From contig DATCKS010000527.1 in NCBI GenBank assembly GCA_036562265.1, positions 1 through 5,982 on the forward strand: a stretch of DNA of 5,982 bases, in the 5' to 3' direction. The notes beneath the pieces are model-generated. The model was not told the origin of the DNA. It saw only the letters and a list, made by a program, of their open reading frames with translations, and made no database searches. Positions 1-5,690 of the stretch are shown here, in pieces (within the stretch, counting starts at the first letter, position 1; every line of letters starts with the position of its first letter). The translations under genes were made by a program, and so were the position numbers. Source of the DNA: DASVDK01 sp036562265 [NCBI: Thermodesulfobacteriota bacterium]. Its GTDB lineage: Bacteria > DASVDK01.

Positions 1-1
1 C

Positions 2-118
2 GCCAGGACGATGGTCGAGGGGCCGGGCTTCCTCCGGGACGGCGTCCGGCGCCTCGAACTGGTCGAGGTCGAGCGCGCCGGCGACGAGGTCTTCCTCGCC
101 TATCGCGTCGTCCGGTGA
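2..118 (+). CDS. C-terminal end of a RibD_C / DHFR-like reductase-family protein (partial)
   Basis: This is the last 38 codons of a gene that enters from the left edge and stops at TGA 116-118. The visible residues contain an RTMVEGPGF stretch followed by RRLELVEVERAGDEVFLAYRV. Proteins of the RibD C-terminal domain family (the reductase half of riboflavin biosynthesis and the stand-alone dihydrofolate-reductase-like proteins) typically finish in a similar way: a Gly-rich loop, then an amphipathic LxLVEVRRxGDGVVLLxYRV strand pair. That resemblance is the only basis for the call. No catalytic residues are visible, so the enzyme could be a riboflavin reductase, a DHFR-like protein or something unrelated. 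The gene converges on the chlorite-dismutase-family gene, with 7 bases between the two stop codons and no room for a separate terminator. Confidence 0.5.
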   Translation, partial: ARTMVEGPGFLRDGVRRLELVEVERAGDEVFLAYRVVR

Positions 119-125
119 CGGGCCG

Positions 126-824
126 TTATCCGAGGTCCTCGAGCGCCTCGGCGAGCGGCTTCTTCACGCAGGTGAAGATCGGCGTGTCGCGGAGCGTGTA
201 GCGGCTCCCCTCGGTCTCGCGCAGCGCCATGACGAGGTCGACGAAGTCCGACGGGTGGTCGGTCTCGAACGCGACGACCCACTCCTGGTCGTCCATGCCG
301 AACGAGTACGTCGTGTTGAGCTTCACCGACGGGTACTCGTGGCCGATCTTGATGTGGACGTCCATCATCTCCTGCCGCCGCTCCATCGGCAGGAGGAACC
401 ACTCGCGCGTCTTCACGAACGGGTAGACGAAGATGTACCGGTACTCGCCCGGCACCACCCTCGCCCGGCGCCCCTCCTGCCCCTCGTGGACGTGCTTGTC
501 GACGTACTGGGAGCGCTTCGCCTGGGCGAGGTAGGAGTACGGCGTCGTGAGGTACGGCGCGAGCGCGGTGCGGTTGATGAGCCGCGTCATGCGCTGGAAG
601 TCCTCGAGGTCGTACGAGATGCGCCAGAGCATGAAGTCGCAGTCGCCGCGGATGCCCACCAGCGAGTACGACACTACGAGACAGGTCTCGCGCAGGCGCT
701 CCACCGCCTCGATGAACTCGGCCTTGCCGCGCGCCCGATCGGCCTCGGGCAAGAGCCTCCACTTCGGATCGATCTTGTAGAAGGCGAAGTTCACGAACTG
801 CCGCTTCGTCGGAGCATCGGCCAT
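126..824 (-). CDS. Chlorite dismutase / HemQ (coproheme decarboxylase) family haem protein
   Basis: A 232-residue protein with the chlorite dismutase fold signature. Family members either bind haem and split chlorite or other oxidants, or decarboxylate coproheme to haem b (HemQ/ChdC); most are cytoplasmic oligomers. The C-terminal half is diagnostic: VYPFVKTREWF (Tyr134 matches the HemQ catalytic Tyr), LPMERRQEMMDVH with His157 as the expected proximal haem ligand, then YSFGMDDQEWVVAFETD and LRDTPIFT. The position that is Arg in true chlorite dismutases and Gln in Firmicute HemQ is Leu169 here, aligned from memory, which argues against chlorite dismutation. I chose ATG 824 because GGAAAGGA lies 6 bases upstream. 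An in-frame ATG at 869 overlaps the upstream stop as ATGA and adds 15 residues, but has no Shine-Dalgarno. The gene lies 41 bases behind the HpaB-fold gene, probably in one transcript. No other haem-synthesis gene is in view, so HemQ function is unproven. Confidence 0.9.
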   Translation of the reverse strand: MADAPTKRQFVNFAFYKIDPKWRLLPEADRARGKAEFIEAVERLRETCLVVSYSLVGIRGDCDFMLWRISYDLEDFQRMTRLINRTALAPYLTTPYSYLAQAKRSQYVDKHVHEGQEGRRARVVPGEYRYIFVYPFVKTREWFLLPMERRQEMMDVHIKIGHEYPSVKLNTTYSFGMDDQEWVVAFETDHPSDFVDLVMALRETEGSRYTLRDTPIFTCVKKPLAEALEDLG

Positions 825-830
825 GCGTGG

Positions 831-838
831 TCCTTTCC
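831..838 (-). promoter_or_regulatory. Ribosome binding site deciding the chlorite dismutase-family start
   Basis: On the minus strand GGAAAGGA lies 6 bases before ATG 824. The competing in-frame ATG at 869 is preceded by TCGCCGGCCTCGCACG, which has no purine-rich element. This favours the 232-residue form over the 247-residue form. Confidence 0.6.
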
Positions 839-865
839 GTGCGAGTATCCGACTCGCGGGCTCGC

Positions 866-2311
866 TCATCGTGCGAGGCCGGCGAGTTCTTCGGCGTAGC
901 GCCGCGCGGGCGCCAGATCGTAGTCGCGCGCGATGGTGATCTGCTGCGCCTGCAGCGAGCCTTCGGCGTGGATCGTCAGGATCTCGTTGTAGCCGCCGAA
1001 GTCCGACGCCGCGAGGTCGCGCACCAGGTTCATCGCCTTGAGCCGCGCCTCCCCGTCCACCCCGGCCCGGCCCCCGAGGTAGTGGCGCAAGGCCGGCCCG
1101 GTCTCCGGATCGGCCAGGTCGGCCTCGTCCGGCCCGGTCACCAGCAGGCCCCCGGCCAGGTCCTGCAGGTCGCGGATGGCGGTGTGGTAGTTCGCGGCGA
1201 AGTGCGCCTTGGCGATGTTCGTGAGCGTCACGTCGGGCACCGCCACGCCCCCCTCCGTCGTGCGGCAGCGGATCGCCGCCAGCTCCGTAAGTCCCTTGAC
1301 CGTCTCCGCGTAGGCGATGAGCCGCGTCAGCTTCTCGACGACGTGCGACGCGTGCCGGATGCCGTTGTAGTCGGCGATGAGGTCGGCCGCCCCCACGATC
1401 AGGTCGAGCATCGGCGCCTTGTAGCTCACCGCCGTGAAGCGGTGGAACTGGACGAAGGTGTTGGCCACGTCCCCCGCCGCCCGCCACTCCCCCGCCAGGA
1501 ACACCCGCTCGTGCGGCACGAACACGTCGTCGAAGAGCGTCACCGTGTCGACCAGGTGGTGGTGCGCCGACAGCGGGTGGTGCAGCCCCGGCCGCCCGCC
1601 GCCCCCGAAGGGGGACGCGATCATCCTGAGCCCCTTCGCGTCGGCCGGCACGGCGCAGGCCACCGCGTAGGCGGCGTCGGCCTCCCCCAGGGCCCGCGTC
1701 GGCAGGACGATGACCTCGTTGGCGAACGGCGTGTTCGTCGTGTGCGCCTTGGCCCCCCGGATGACGATGCCGTCGGAGCGCCGCTCCACGATGCGCACGT
1801 AGTAGTCGGGGTGGGGCTGCTCGGAGGGCCGGCGGCTCCTGTCCCCCTTCACGTCGGTCTGGGCCACGGCGATGGCCAGGTCGTGCGTGCGCGCGTGGTC
1901 GAGGAACGCCGCCACGCGCGCCGCGTAGTCGGTGCCGTACGCCCGGTCGACCCGCGGCGCGACGACCGTCAGGGCGAACAGGGCGTCGCTGCCGATCTCC
2001 TTGACGAGCACCACCGAGCCCTTGCCGTGGCGGGTCGACAGGTCGATCAGGGCGCGCCGCTTGAGGAGGTCGTCGGCCGACGTCGGCACCTTGTAGAAGC
2101 GGCTCATCAGGCCGCCGCCCGGCGCCTCGCAGACCGCCAGGTCCCGGTGCGCCGGGTCCTCGGCCAGCCGGTAGTCGCCCGCGATGTGCTCGCGCGCGAC
2201 CGGCCCCAGGACCTCGTGCGTCGTCACGTCGGCCACGCGCCGCCCCCGGAAGCGGACGTCGCGGCCGTCCCGCAGGCTGGCCAGATACTCCTCGGCAGTG
2301 CGCAGCCCCAT
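866..2311 (-). CDS. HpaB / 4-hydroxybutyryl-CoA dehydratase-fold protein (acyl-CoA dehydrogenase-like), substrate unknown
   Basis: A 481-residue, full-length member of the family that joins two-component flavin-dependent 4-hydroxyphenylacetate 3-hydroxylases (HpaB) with 4-hydroxybutyryl-CoA dehydratase/vinylacetyl-CoA isomerase (AbfD). Order of motifs: RTAEEYLASLRDGR (4-17); DVKGDRSRRPSEQ (153-165); DYYVRIVERRSDGIVIRGAKAHTT (169-192); the hinge TLFDDVFVPHERVFLAGEW (258-276); FHRF (289-292); IADYNG (312-317); DLQDLAGGLLVTGP (381-394); and HAEGSLQAQQ (448-457). The KGDRS, GAKAHTT and AGGLLVT blocks look more like AbfD than E. coli HpaB. By remembered alignment, AbfD cluster ligands Cys99, Cys103 and Cys299 fall on Val101, Glu105 and Tyr297; ligand His292 matches His290 and AbfD Lys300 matches Lys298. 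A cluster-dependent dehydratase is therefore unlikely, and a flavin-dependent oxygenase or isomerase is more plausible. No flavin reductase (HpaC) is in the window. ATG 2311 has a very strong ribosome binding site; the open frame continues to 2929 but overlaps folB there. Confidence 0.9.
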   Translation of the reverse strand: MGLRTAEEYLASLRDGRDVRFRGRRVADVTTHEVLGPVAREHIAGDYRLAEDPAHRDLAVCEAPGGGLMSRFYKVPTSADDLLKRRALIDLSTRHGKGSVVLVKEIGSDALFALTVVAPRVDRAYGTDYAARVAAFLDHARTHDLAIAVAQTDVKGDRSRRPSEQPHPDYYVRIVERRSDGIVIRGAKAHTTNTPFANEVIVLPTRALGEADAAYAVACAVPADAKGLRMIASPFGGGGRPGLHHPLSAHHHLVDTVTLFDDVFVPHERVFLAGEWRAAGDVANTFVQFHRFTAVSYKAPMLDLIVGAADLIADYNGIRHASHVVEKLTRLIAYAETVKGLTELAAIRCRTTEGGVAVPDVTLTNIAKAHFAANYHTAIRDLQDLAGGLLVTGPDEADLADPETGPALRHYLGGRAGVDGEARLKAMNLVRDLAASDFGGYNEILTIHAEGSLQAQQITIARDYDLAPARRYAEELAGLAR

Positions 2312-2318
2312 GGGTGTG

Positions 2319-2330
2319 TCCCTCCCCTCC
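2319..2330 (-). promoter_or_regulatory. Strong Shine-Dalgarno for the HpaB-fold gene
   Basis: On the minus strand GGAGGGGAGGGA is followed by CACACCC-type spacing and ATG 2311. It contains two overlapping purine cores, the nearer ending about 8 bases from the start. It is the strongest ribosome binding site seen in the window and fixes the start of the 481-residue protein. Confidence 0.75.
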
Positions 2331-2386
2331 CGTCCTCGCGTGTCGCCCGCGGACCGCGTGGCCGGCGCTCGGGCCTCGCGGCCGGG

Positions 2387-2401
2387 CCCCGCTTCGCGGG
2401 G
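2387..2401 (-). terminator. Hairpin between folB and the HpaB-fold gene (possible terminator or leader structure)
   Basis: On the minus strand the sequence reads CCCCGC-GAA-GCGGGG: a perfect 6-base stem with a 3-base loop, starting 17 bases after the folB stop. The centre is GCGAAGC, known as an unusually stable mini-hairpin in DNA. There is no T-run after it, so it is not a standard intrinsic terminator. It could pause or protect the folB transcript end, or sit in the leader of the HpaB-fold gene. The rest of the 107-base gap (2312-2418) is GC-rich and shows no clear promoter. Confidence 0.35.
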
Positions 2402-2418
2402 TGCAACGCCGCGACGGG

Positions 2419-2856
2419 CTAGCGGCAGAACCCGAGGGGACCGGCGCCCGCGGGGCGCCGCGGCGTCGCGGTCCGCTCCAGTTCGACGCCGACCTCGTCG
2501 ACCCGGGCGTCGATCGGCGGGTCGAGCTTGACGAGCCGCAGCTTGACGGCGATCGCGCGGCCCGGCTGCGGGGGCTGCGTGATCCGCTCGGGCCCGAAGC
2601 GCTCGAAGAGGGCGTCGACCATGCGGCCGGCCAGCGCCTCGACGAGGTGCGTCGTCTGCGTGGCGGCCACCTCGCGCAGCGTCTCGATCACCTGACCGTA
2701 GTCGATGGTCTTCGCGAGGTCGTCCGACGTGCCGGCCGCCTCGAGGTCTGCCGTGATCTCGACGTCCACCCGGCAGCGTTGCGGCGTCGCTCGCTCGGCG
2801 TCGGATACGCCAACGGACGCCTCGACCACCAGCCCCTTGACGATCACGCGGTCCAT
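2419..2856 (-). CDS. folB: Dihydroneopterin aldolase family protein (FolB-like)
   Basis: A 145-residue protein of the FolB family. FolB cleaves 7,8-dihydroneopterin to 6-hydroxymethyl-dihydropterin and glycolaldehyde in cytoplasmic folate synthesis, usually as an octamer. The family start MDRVIVKGLVV is followed by VGVSDAERATPQ, where Glu21 matches the E. coli active-site Glu. Next come TIDYGQV (Tyr53), HLVEALAGRM (Glu73, pterin-binding region) and a C-terminal VKLRLVKLDPPI, where Lys110 is the best candidate for the catalytic Lys. Two oddities: an extra PPQPGR-like insertion at about 94-100, and a basic Pro/Gly-rich tail after residue 129, making it about 25 residues longer than typical FolB. 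Lys110 is followed by Leu rather than the usual Pro. I chose ATG 2856 because family homology begins there. ATG 2868 (4 residues longer) is also possible; neither has a clear Shine-Dalgarno. No other folate gene is visible. Confidence 0.85.
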   Translation of the reverse strand: MDRVIVKGLVVEASVGVSDAERATPQRCRVDVEITADLEAAGTSDDLAKTIDYGQVIETLREVAATQTTHLVEALAGRMVDALFERFGPERITQPPQPGRAIAVKLRLVKLDPPIDARVDEVGVELERTATPRRPAGAGPLGFCR

Positions 2857-2927
2857 GCTCGGCGTCATGGTAGCGGTTGGAACGCGATTTGCCAAAGACG
2901 CGGCGATCGGGTAGAAGTCGAGGGGTC
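2857..2927. promoter_or_regulatory. Divergent intergenic region between folB and the PhzF gene
   Basis: These 71 bases must carry the start signals for both genes if neither is read from further away, and they include the least GC-rich stretch nearby (GCGATTTGCCAAAG). On the + strand TTGCCA (2889-2894) is 17 bases from TAGAAG (2912-2917), a fair sigma70-like pair. On the minus strand TTGGCA is 17 bases from TACCAT. Both would place transcription starts almost on the start codons, so near-leaderless messages would result. TTTGCCAAA (2888-2896) is a small near-palindrome lying between the genes. GAGGGG at 2920-2925 is a ribosome binding site for the PhzF gene, with tight spacing. Confidence 0.3.
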
Positions 2928-3848
2928 ATGCGCCGGCTGCGCTTCTACCAGGTCGACGTGTTCGCCGAGGCGCCGCTCGAGGGGAACCCCCTCGGCGTCT
3001 TCCCGGACGCCCGCGGGCTCACGGACGACGAGATGCAGGCCCTGGCGCTCGAGCTGAACCTCTCGGAGACGACCTTCGTCCTCCCGTCGTCGAACCCGGC
3101 GGCCGCCTACCGCGTCCGTATCTTCACGCCGGGCCGCGAACTCCCCTTCGCGGGGCACCCGCTGGTCGGCACCCCCTGGGTCATGGCTCGCGAGGGGGCG
3201 TTCCCGCTCGTCGCCCCGCGCACCGAGATCCGTCACGAGGTCCAGGTCGGCGTCCTGCCGGTGACGCTCGAAACCGAGCCGGACGGCGCAGGCGGCCTGC
3301 GGGTCGCGCGGGTCGTCATGACGCAGGGACGCCCTCGCCTCGGCGCCGCGATCGAGGGGCGCGACGCCGACGACCTCGCGGGCGCGCTCGGCCGGCCGGC
3401 CGGCGGCGTCGGCCTCCCCGCCCTCCCCCCGCGCGTCGTCTCGACCGGGGTCGATCAGCTCCTCGTGCCGCTCGCGTCCGCCGACGCGGTGGCCGCGCTC
3501 ACGCCCGACCTCGCCGCCGTCCGCCGGATCGCCGACCGCTGCGGCGCCGCCGGGATCTTCGTCTTCGCGCTGACCGGCGACGGCGAGGCGCGCGCCCGCT
3601 TCTTCGCCCCGTCGCTCGGCATGGTCGAGGACCCGGCAACCGGTTCGGCCGCCGGGTGTCTCGGCGCCTACCTGGCCGCGGCCGGGCAGCTCCCCGGCAA
3701 GAGCCTCGTCGTCCGCCAGGGAGTCGAGATGCGGCGGCCGTCGCGGCTCGACGTGTCGGTCGACGGGGAAACGCCGGAGGCGATGACGGTGCGCGTCGCT
3801 GGCCGCGTGGAGCCGGTCATCGAAGGCACCGTCACGCTGCCGGGCTGA
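2928..3848 (+). CDS. PhzF family isomerase/epimerase-like protein
   Basis: A complete 306-residue PhzF-family protein of normal length with the diaminopimelate-epimerase-like double-barrel fold. PhzF itself isomerises trans-2,3-dihydro-3-hydroxyanthranilate in phenazine synthesis, but most family members, such as the YddE type, have unknown substrates. Visible signatures are FYQVDVFAEAPLEGNPLGVF (7-25), LSETTFV with Glu47 matching the catalytic Glu45 of Pseudomonas PhzF, FTPGRELPFAGHPLVGT with His77, and MVEDPATGSAAGCLGAYL with Asp235 and Ser240. All expected active-site residues are present, so it should be functional. There are no phenazine genes nearby, which argues against a phenazine role. 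ATG 2928 fits the family start and has GAGGGG just upstream; a TTG at 2877 would add 17 residues without family support. It is probably transcribed together with the small membrane protein that follows. Confidence 0.93.
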   Translation: MRRLRFYQVDVFAEAPLEGNPLGVFPDARGLTDDEMQALALELNLSETTFVLPSSNPAAAYRVRIFTPGRELPFAGHPLVGTPWVMAREGAFPLVAPRTEIRHEVQVGVLPVTLETEPDGAGGLRVARVVMTQGRPRLGAAIEGRDADDLAGALGRPAGGVGLPALPPRVVSTGVDQLLVPLASADAVAALTPDLAAVRRIADRCGAAGIFVFALTGDGEARARFFAPSLGMVEDPATGSAAGCLGAYLAAAGQLPGKSLVVRQGVEMRRPSRLDVSVDGETPEAMTVRVAGRVEPVIEGTVTLPG

Positions 3849-3852
3849 CCGG

Positions 3853-4236
3853 GTGGCGGCCGACCTGATCGAGGTGCCGGTCCGCCTGCTCGCGTTCGGC
3901 GCCGAAGCCGCGCCCGCGCGGGCCGCCGTGGCGCTCAACCCGCCGGGGCTCCGCGCGCGGCGGGCGCTCGCCGCCCTCGGCGCCTGCTGGGGACTCGCGG
4001 TGGCAGCCGTCTTCATCCCGGTCGCGCACTTCGTGCTCGTGCCGGCGTTGCTCGTGGCCGGGCCGGTCCTCGCCATCCGGCGACTCGGCGAGCACCGCTC
4101 GCTCGTGCGCCTCGAGGGGCGCTGCGCCCGCTGCGGGCTCGAGCAGGCGTTCGACGCCGCCGGCCGCTTCCCGCCGAAGCGCCCGGTGGTCTGCCACCGC
4201 TGCCGGGCCGAGCTTCGCGTCGAGGCCGACGCCTAG
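3853..4236 (+). CDS. Small membrane protein with C-terminal four-cysteine zinc-ribbon-like tail
   Basis: I do not recognise this 127-residue protein. It begins with GTG 3853, four bases after the PhzF stop, so translation is probably coupled; no good Shine-Dalgarno is visible. Residues about 38-56 and 57-75 form one long or two adjacent hydrophobic segments (ALAALGACWGLAVAAVFIP and VAHFVLVPALLVAGPVLAI), likely a membrane hairpin. The C-terminal part is soluble and carries CARCG (Cys91, Cys94) and CHRC (Cys114, Cys117), spaced like a small zinc ribbon or rubredoxin-like knuckle pair. Codon use matches the neighbours and the opposite strand gives no better candidate, so I treat it as real. Function unknown; a membrane-anchored metal-binding or regulatory role is only a guess. 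Confidence 0.75.
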   Translation: MAADLIEVPVRLLAFGAEAAPARAAVALNPPGLRARRALAALGACWGLAVAAVFIPVAHFVLVPALLVAGPVLAIRRLGEHRSLVRLEGRCARCGLEQAFDAAGRFPPKRPVVCHRCRAELRVEADA

Positions 4237-4262
4237 TTTCCACGCCCCTCCGCGAGCGCCGC

Positions 4263-4304
4263 CGCGCGGCGCCGCTCGAGCCGGCGCGGAAGAGGCGCCG
4301 CGCG
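4263..4304. terminator. Perfect 11-base inverted repeat between convergent genes (possible bidirectional terminator)
   Basis: CGCGCGGCGCC (4263-4273) is exactly repeated in reverse complement as GGCGCCGCGCG (4294-4304), with a 20-base loop. It lies in the 88-base gap between the stop of the zinc-ribbon gene (4236) and the stop of the MFS gene (4325), where transcripts from both sides meet. No T-run follows on either strand, so it would be a GC-rich, possibly Rho-assisted terminator. In such GC-rich DNA chance repeats are more common, but 11 of 11 in this position is suggestive. Confidence 0.45.
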
Positions 4305-4324
4305 TCCCGGCAGCGCCAGGCGGC

Positions 4325-5515
4325 CTAGACGCGGCGGGCGGGCTCCCGGACCGTCGCGAGGAGCAGGAGCGCGAGCACCATGGCCCCAGCCAGCGCCACC
4401 CACGCCGGCCCGTAGCCGCCGAGCAGCGAGACGAGCCGCCCGAAGGCCGGCGGCCCGAGGATCACGCCGAGCGCGCTCACGGCGAGCCCGAGGCCCACCG
4501 CCGTGCCGGCCAGCGCCTTGCCGGCCAGCTCCGCGAGCAGCGTGAGCTGCACGCCGTTCCAGCCGATGCCGAGCACGCCGAAGACGAGGGCGAGGAGGGC
4601 GACCGCGACCGACGGCGTGCCGGGGCCGACGAGCGCCGTCGCCGCGGCGACGAGCCCCGAGCCGACCCCGGCGATGACGAGGACGATCCGGCGACGCCCG
4701 CCGAAGACCCGGTCCGAGAGGAGCCCGAAGGCGATCCGGCCGCCGATGCCGGCGACGTTGGCGAGCGCGAGCATCGCACCCCCCTCCACGACGGAACGGC
4801 CGGCCGCCTCCGTGAGGAAGAGGACGAAGTAGCCGGTCCAGGAGACCTGGACGGTCGCGAAGAGCACCGTCACGAGCGACAGCCGCCAGAGGTTCCCGTT
4901 GCGCAGCACCGTGAAGACCGACCCCGGCCTGGGCGCCGTCGCGCCCCCCTCCTCCGAGCGCTCCCGGTAGACGAGGGCGGTCGCCGCGGCGCAGAGGACG
5001 ACGAGGAGCGCGGTCGCGCGCACGGCGTCGCGCCAGCCGACCGCCAGCGCGAGCCCCGGCAGCACCGCCGCGCCGATGGCGCCGCCGAGCGGCAACCCGG
5101 TCTGCTTGACGCCGACCGCGGTGGCGCGCGAGGCGAGCGGGAACCAGGCGATGACCGCCTTGGTCGTCGTCGGGTTGACGAGGGCGAAGCCGAAGCCAGC
5201 CGCGCCGATGGCGAGCGGCACGAGCCACCCCGAGTCGACCGCGGCGAGGGCGAACAGGAAGAGGGCGACGAGCGCCTGGCCGCCGACGAGCGTCCAGCGG
5301 ACGCCGAGGCGGTCGGCCAGATACCCGGCCGGCACGCCGATCACGAGCGATCCGACGTAGAAGGGCGACACGAGCGAGCCGGCCTCGGTGCGCGACAGAC
5401 CGAGGTCGGCCTGGATGAGCGGCGCGAGCGCCGGCAGGCCGATGGTGCCGACCGTGACGGACGCCTGGATGGCCAGGACGAGTCCGAGGACGACGTAGCG
5501 ATACGGAAGGGTCAC
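4325..5515 (-). CDS. MFS transporter, substrate unknown
   Basis: A 396-residue inner-membrane protein with the length and alternating hydrophobic segments of a 12-helix major facilitator superfamily carrier. Motif A is clear after helix 2 (GYLADRLGVR, residues 64-73), and a weaker copy opens the second half (GLLSDRVFGGRR, 264-275), as expected from the internal duplication. The central loop SEEGGATAPRPGS (187-199) separates the halves. The helix 4-5 segment WFPLASRATAVGVKQTGLPLGG resembles carriers for organic anions and cyanate- or nitrate-like solutes, but that does not identify a substrate. The start is GTG 5515, with no visible Shine-Dalgarno and no alternative start in the first helix. 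It lies downstream of the TRAP receptor gene on the same strand, separated by 175 bases, so it may have its own promoter. Confidence 0.92.
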   Translation of the reverse strand: MTLPYRYVVLGLVLAIQASVTVGTIGLPALAPLIQADLGLSRTEAGSLVSPFYVGSLVIGVPAGYLADRLGVRWTLVGGQALVALFLFALAAVDSGWLVPLAIGAAGFGFALVNPTTTKAVIAWFPLASRATAVGVKQTGLPLGGAIGAAVLPGLALAVGWRDAVRATALLVVLCAAATALVYRERSEEGGATAPRPGSVFTVLRNGNLWRLSLVTVLFATVQVSWTGYFVLFLTEAAGRSVVEGGAMLALANVAGIGGRIAFGLLSDRVFGGRRRIVLVIAGVGSGLVAAATALVGPGTPSVAVALLALVFGVLGIGWNGVQLTLLAELAGKALAGTAVGLGLAVSALGVILGPPAFGRLVSLLGGYGPAWVALAGAMVLALLLLATVREPARRV

Positions 5516-5690
5516 AGTGTCGCCGGGGGGGTCACGGCGGCCAGTGTAGCGCCGCCGCTCCGTCCCGGCACGCGCCGCCGGGCGCCGATCACACCGGGGG
5601 CCGGCCGGAGGGCCGACCCGGGCTCAGCCCCCGTTCCCCAGCGGAGCCTCGCGAGGGACGACGACCGTGACCGGCCCCCGCGGGCCGCTG
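5516..5690. other. GC-rich spacer between the TRAP receptor gene and the MFS gene
   Basis: 175 bases with no convincing gene. On the minus strand a short hairpin (CGGCCC/GGGCCG, 5672-5677 with 5682-5687, 4-base loop) begins 3 bases after the TRAP stop codon and may help end that transcript, although no T-run follows. GGTCAC occurs at 5510-5515 and 5530-5535, exactly 20 bases apart, and in inverted form at 5667-5672. These could be regulator half-sites for the MFS gene, but the motif is short. I see no clear -10/-35 pair. Confidence 0.35.

Noticed and set aside
825-1487. Upstream extension of the chlorite-dismutase-family frame into the HpaB-fold gene, giving a 453-residue fusion
   Set aside because: The added part is Gly/Arg/Ala-rich nonsense in a shifted frame of a well-supported gene. 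Family homology begins just after ATG 824.
866-2311. Annotation as a true 4-hydroxybutyryl-CoA dehydratase
   Set aside because: The three cluster-ligating cysteines appear to be absent, so the cluster-dependent dehydration mechanism is not supported.
827-2422. A 531-codon open frame on the + strand opposite the HpaB-fold gene
   Set aside because: Its translation is low-complexity, rich in Arg, Val, Asp and His, with no family signature. It mirrors the GC-biased third positions of the real gene on the other strand.
2312-2929. N-terminal extension of the HpaB-fold protein to 687 residues
   Set aside because: The extension overlaps folB in another frame and has no domain character, while ATG 2311 has a very strong ribosome binding site and matches the family N-terminus.
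2928-3848. Phenazine biosynthesis locus
   Set aside because: Only a PhzF-family gene is present. No PhzA/B, C, D, E or G is nearby, and most PhzF-family proteins act outside phenazine synthesis.
2865-4076. A 403-codon minus-strand open frame opposite the PhzF gene
   Set aside because: The residue composition is that of an antisense shadow (Arg, Ala, Gly, Asp) and the + strand gene has complete PhzF motifs.
4233-5228. A 331-codon minus-strand frame overlapping the MFS gene
   Set aside because: It is an Arg/Ala/Gly-rich shifted-frame shadow with no membrane segments; the MFS frame has clear helices and motif A.
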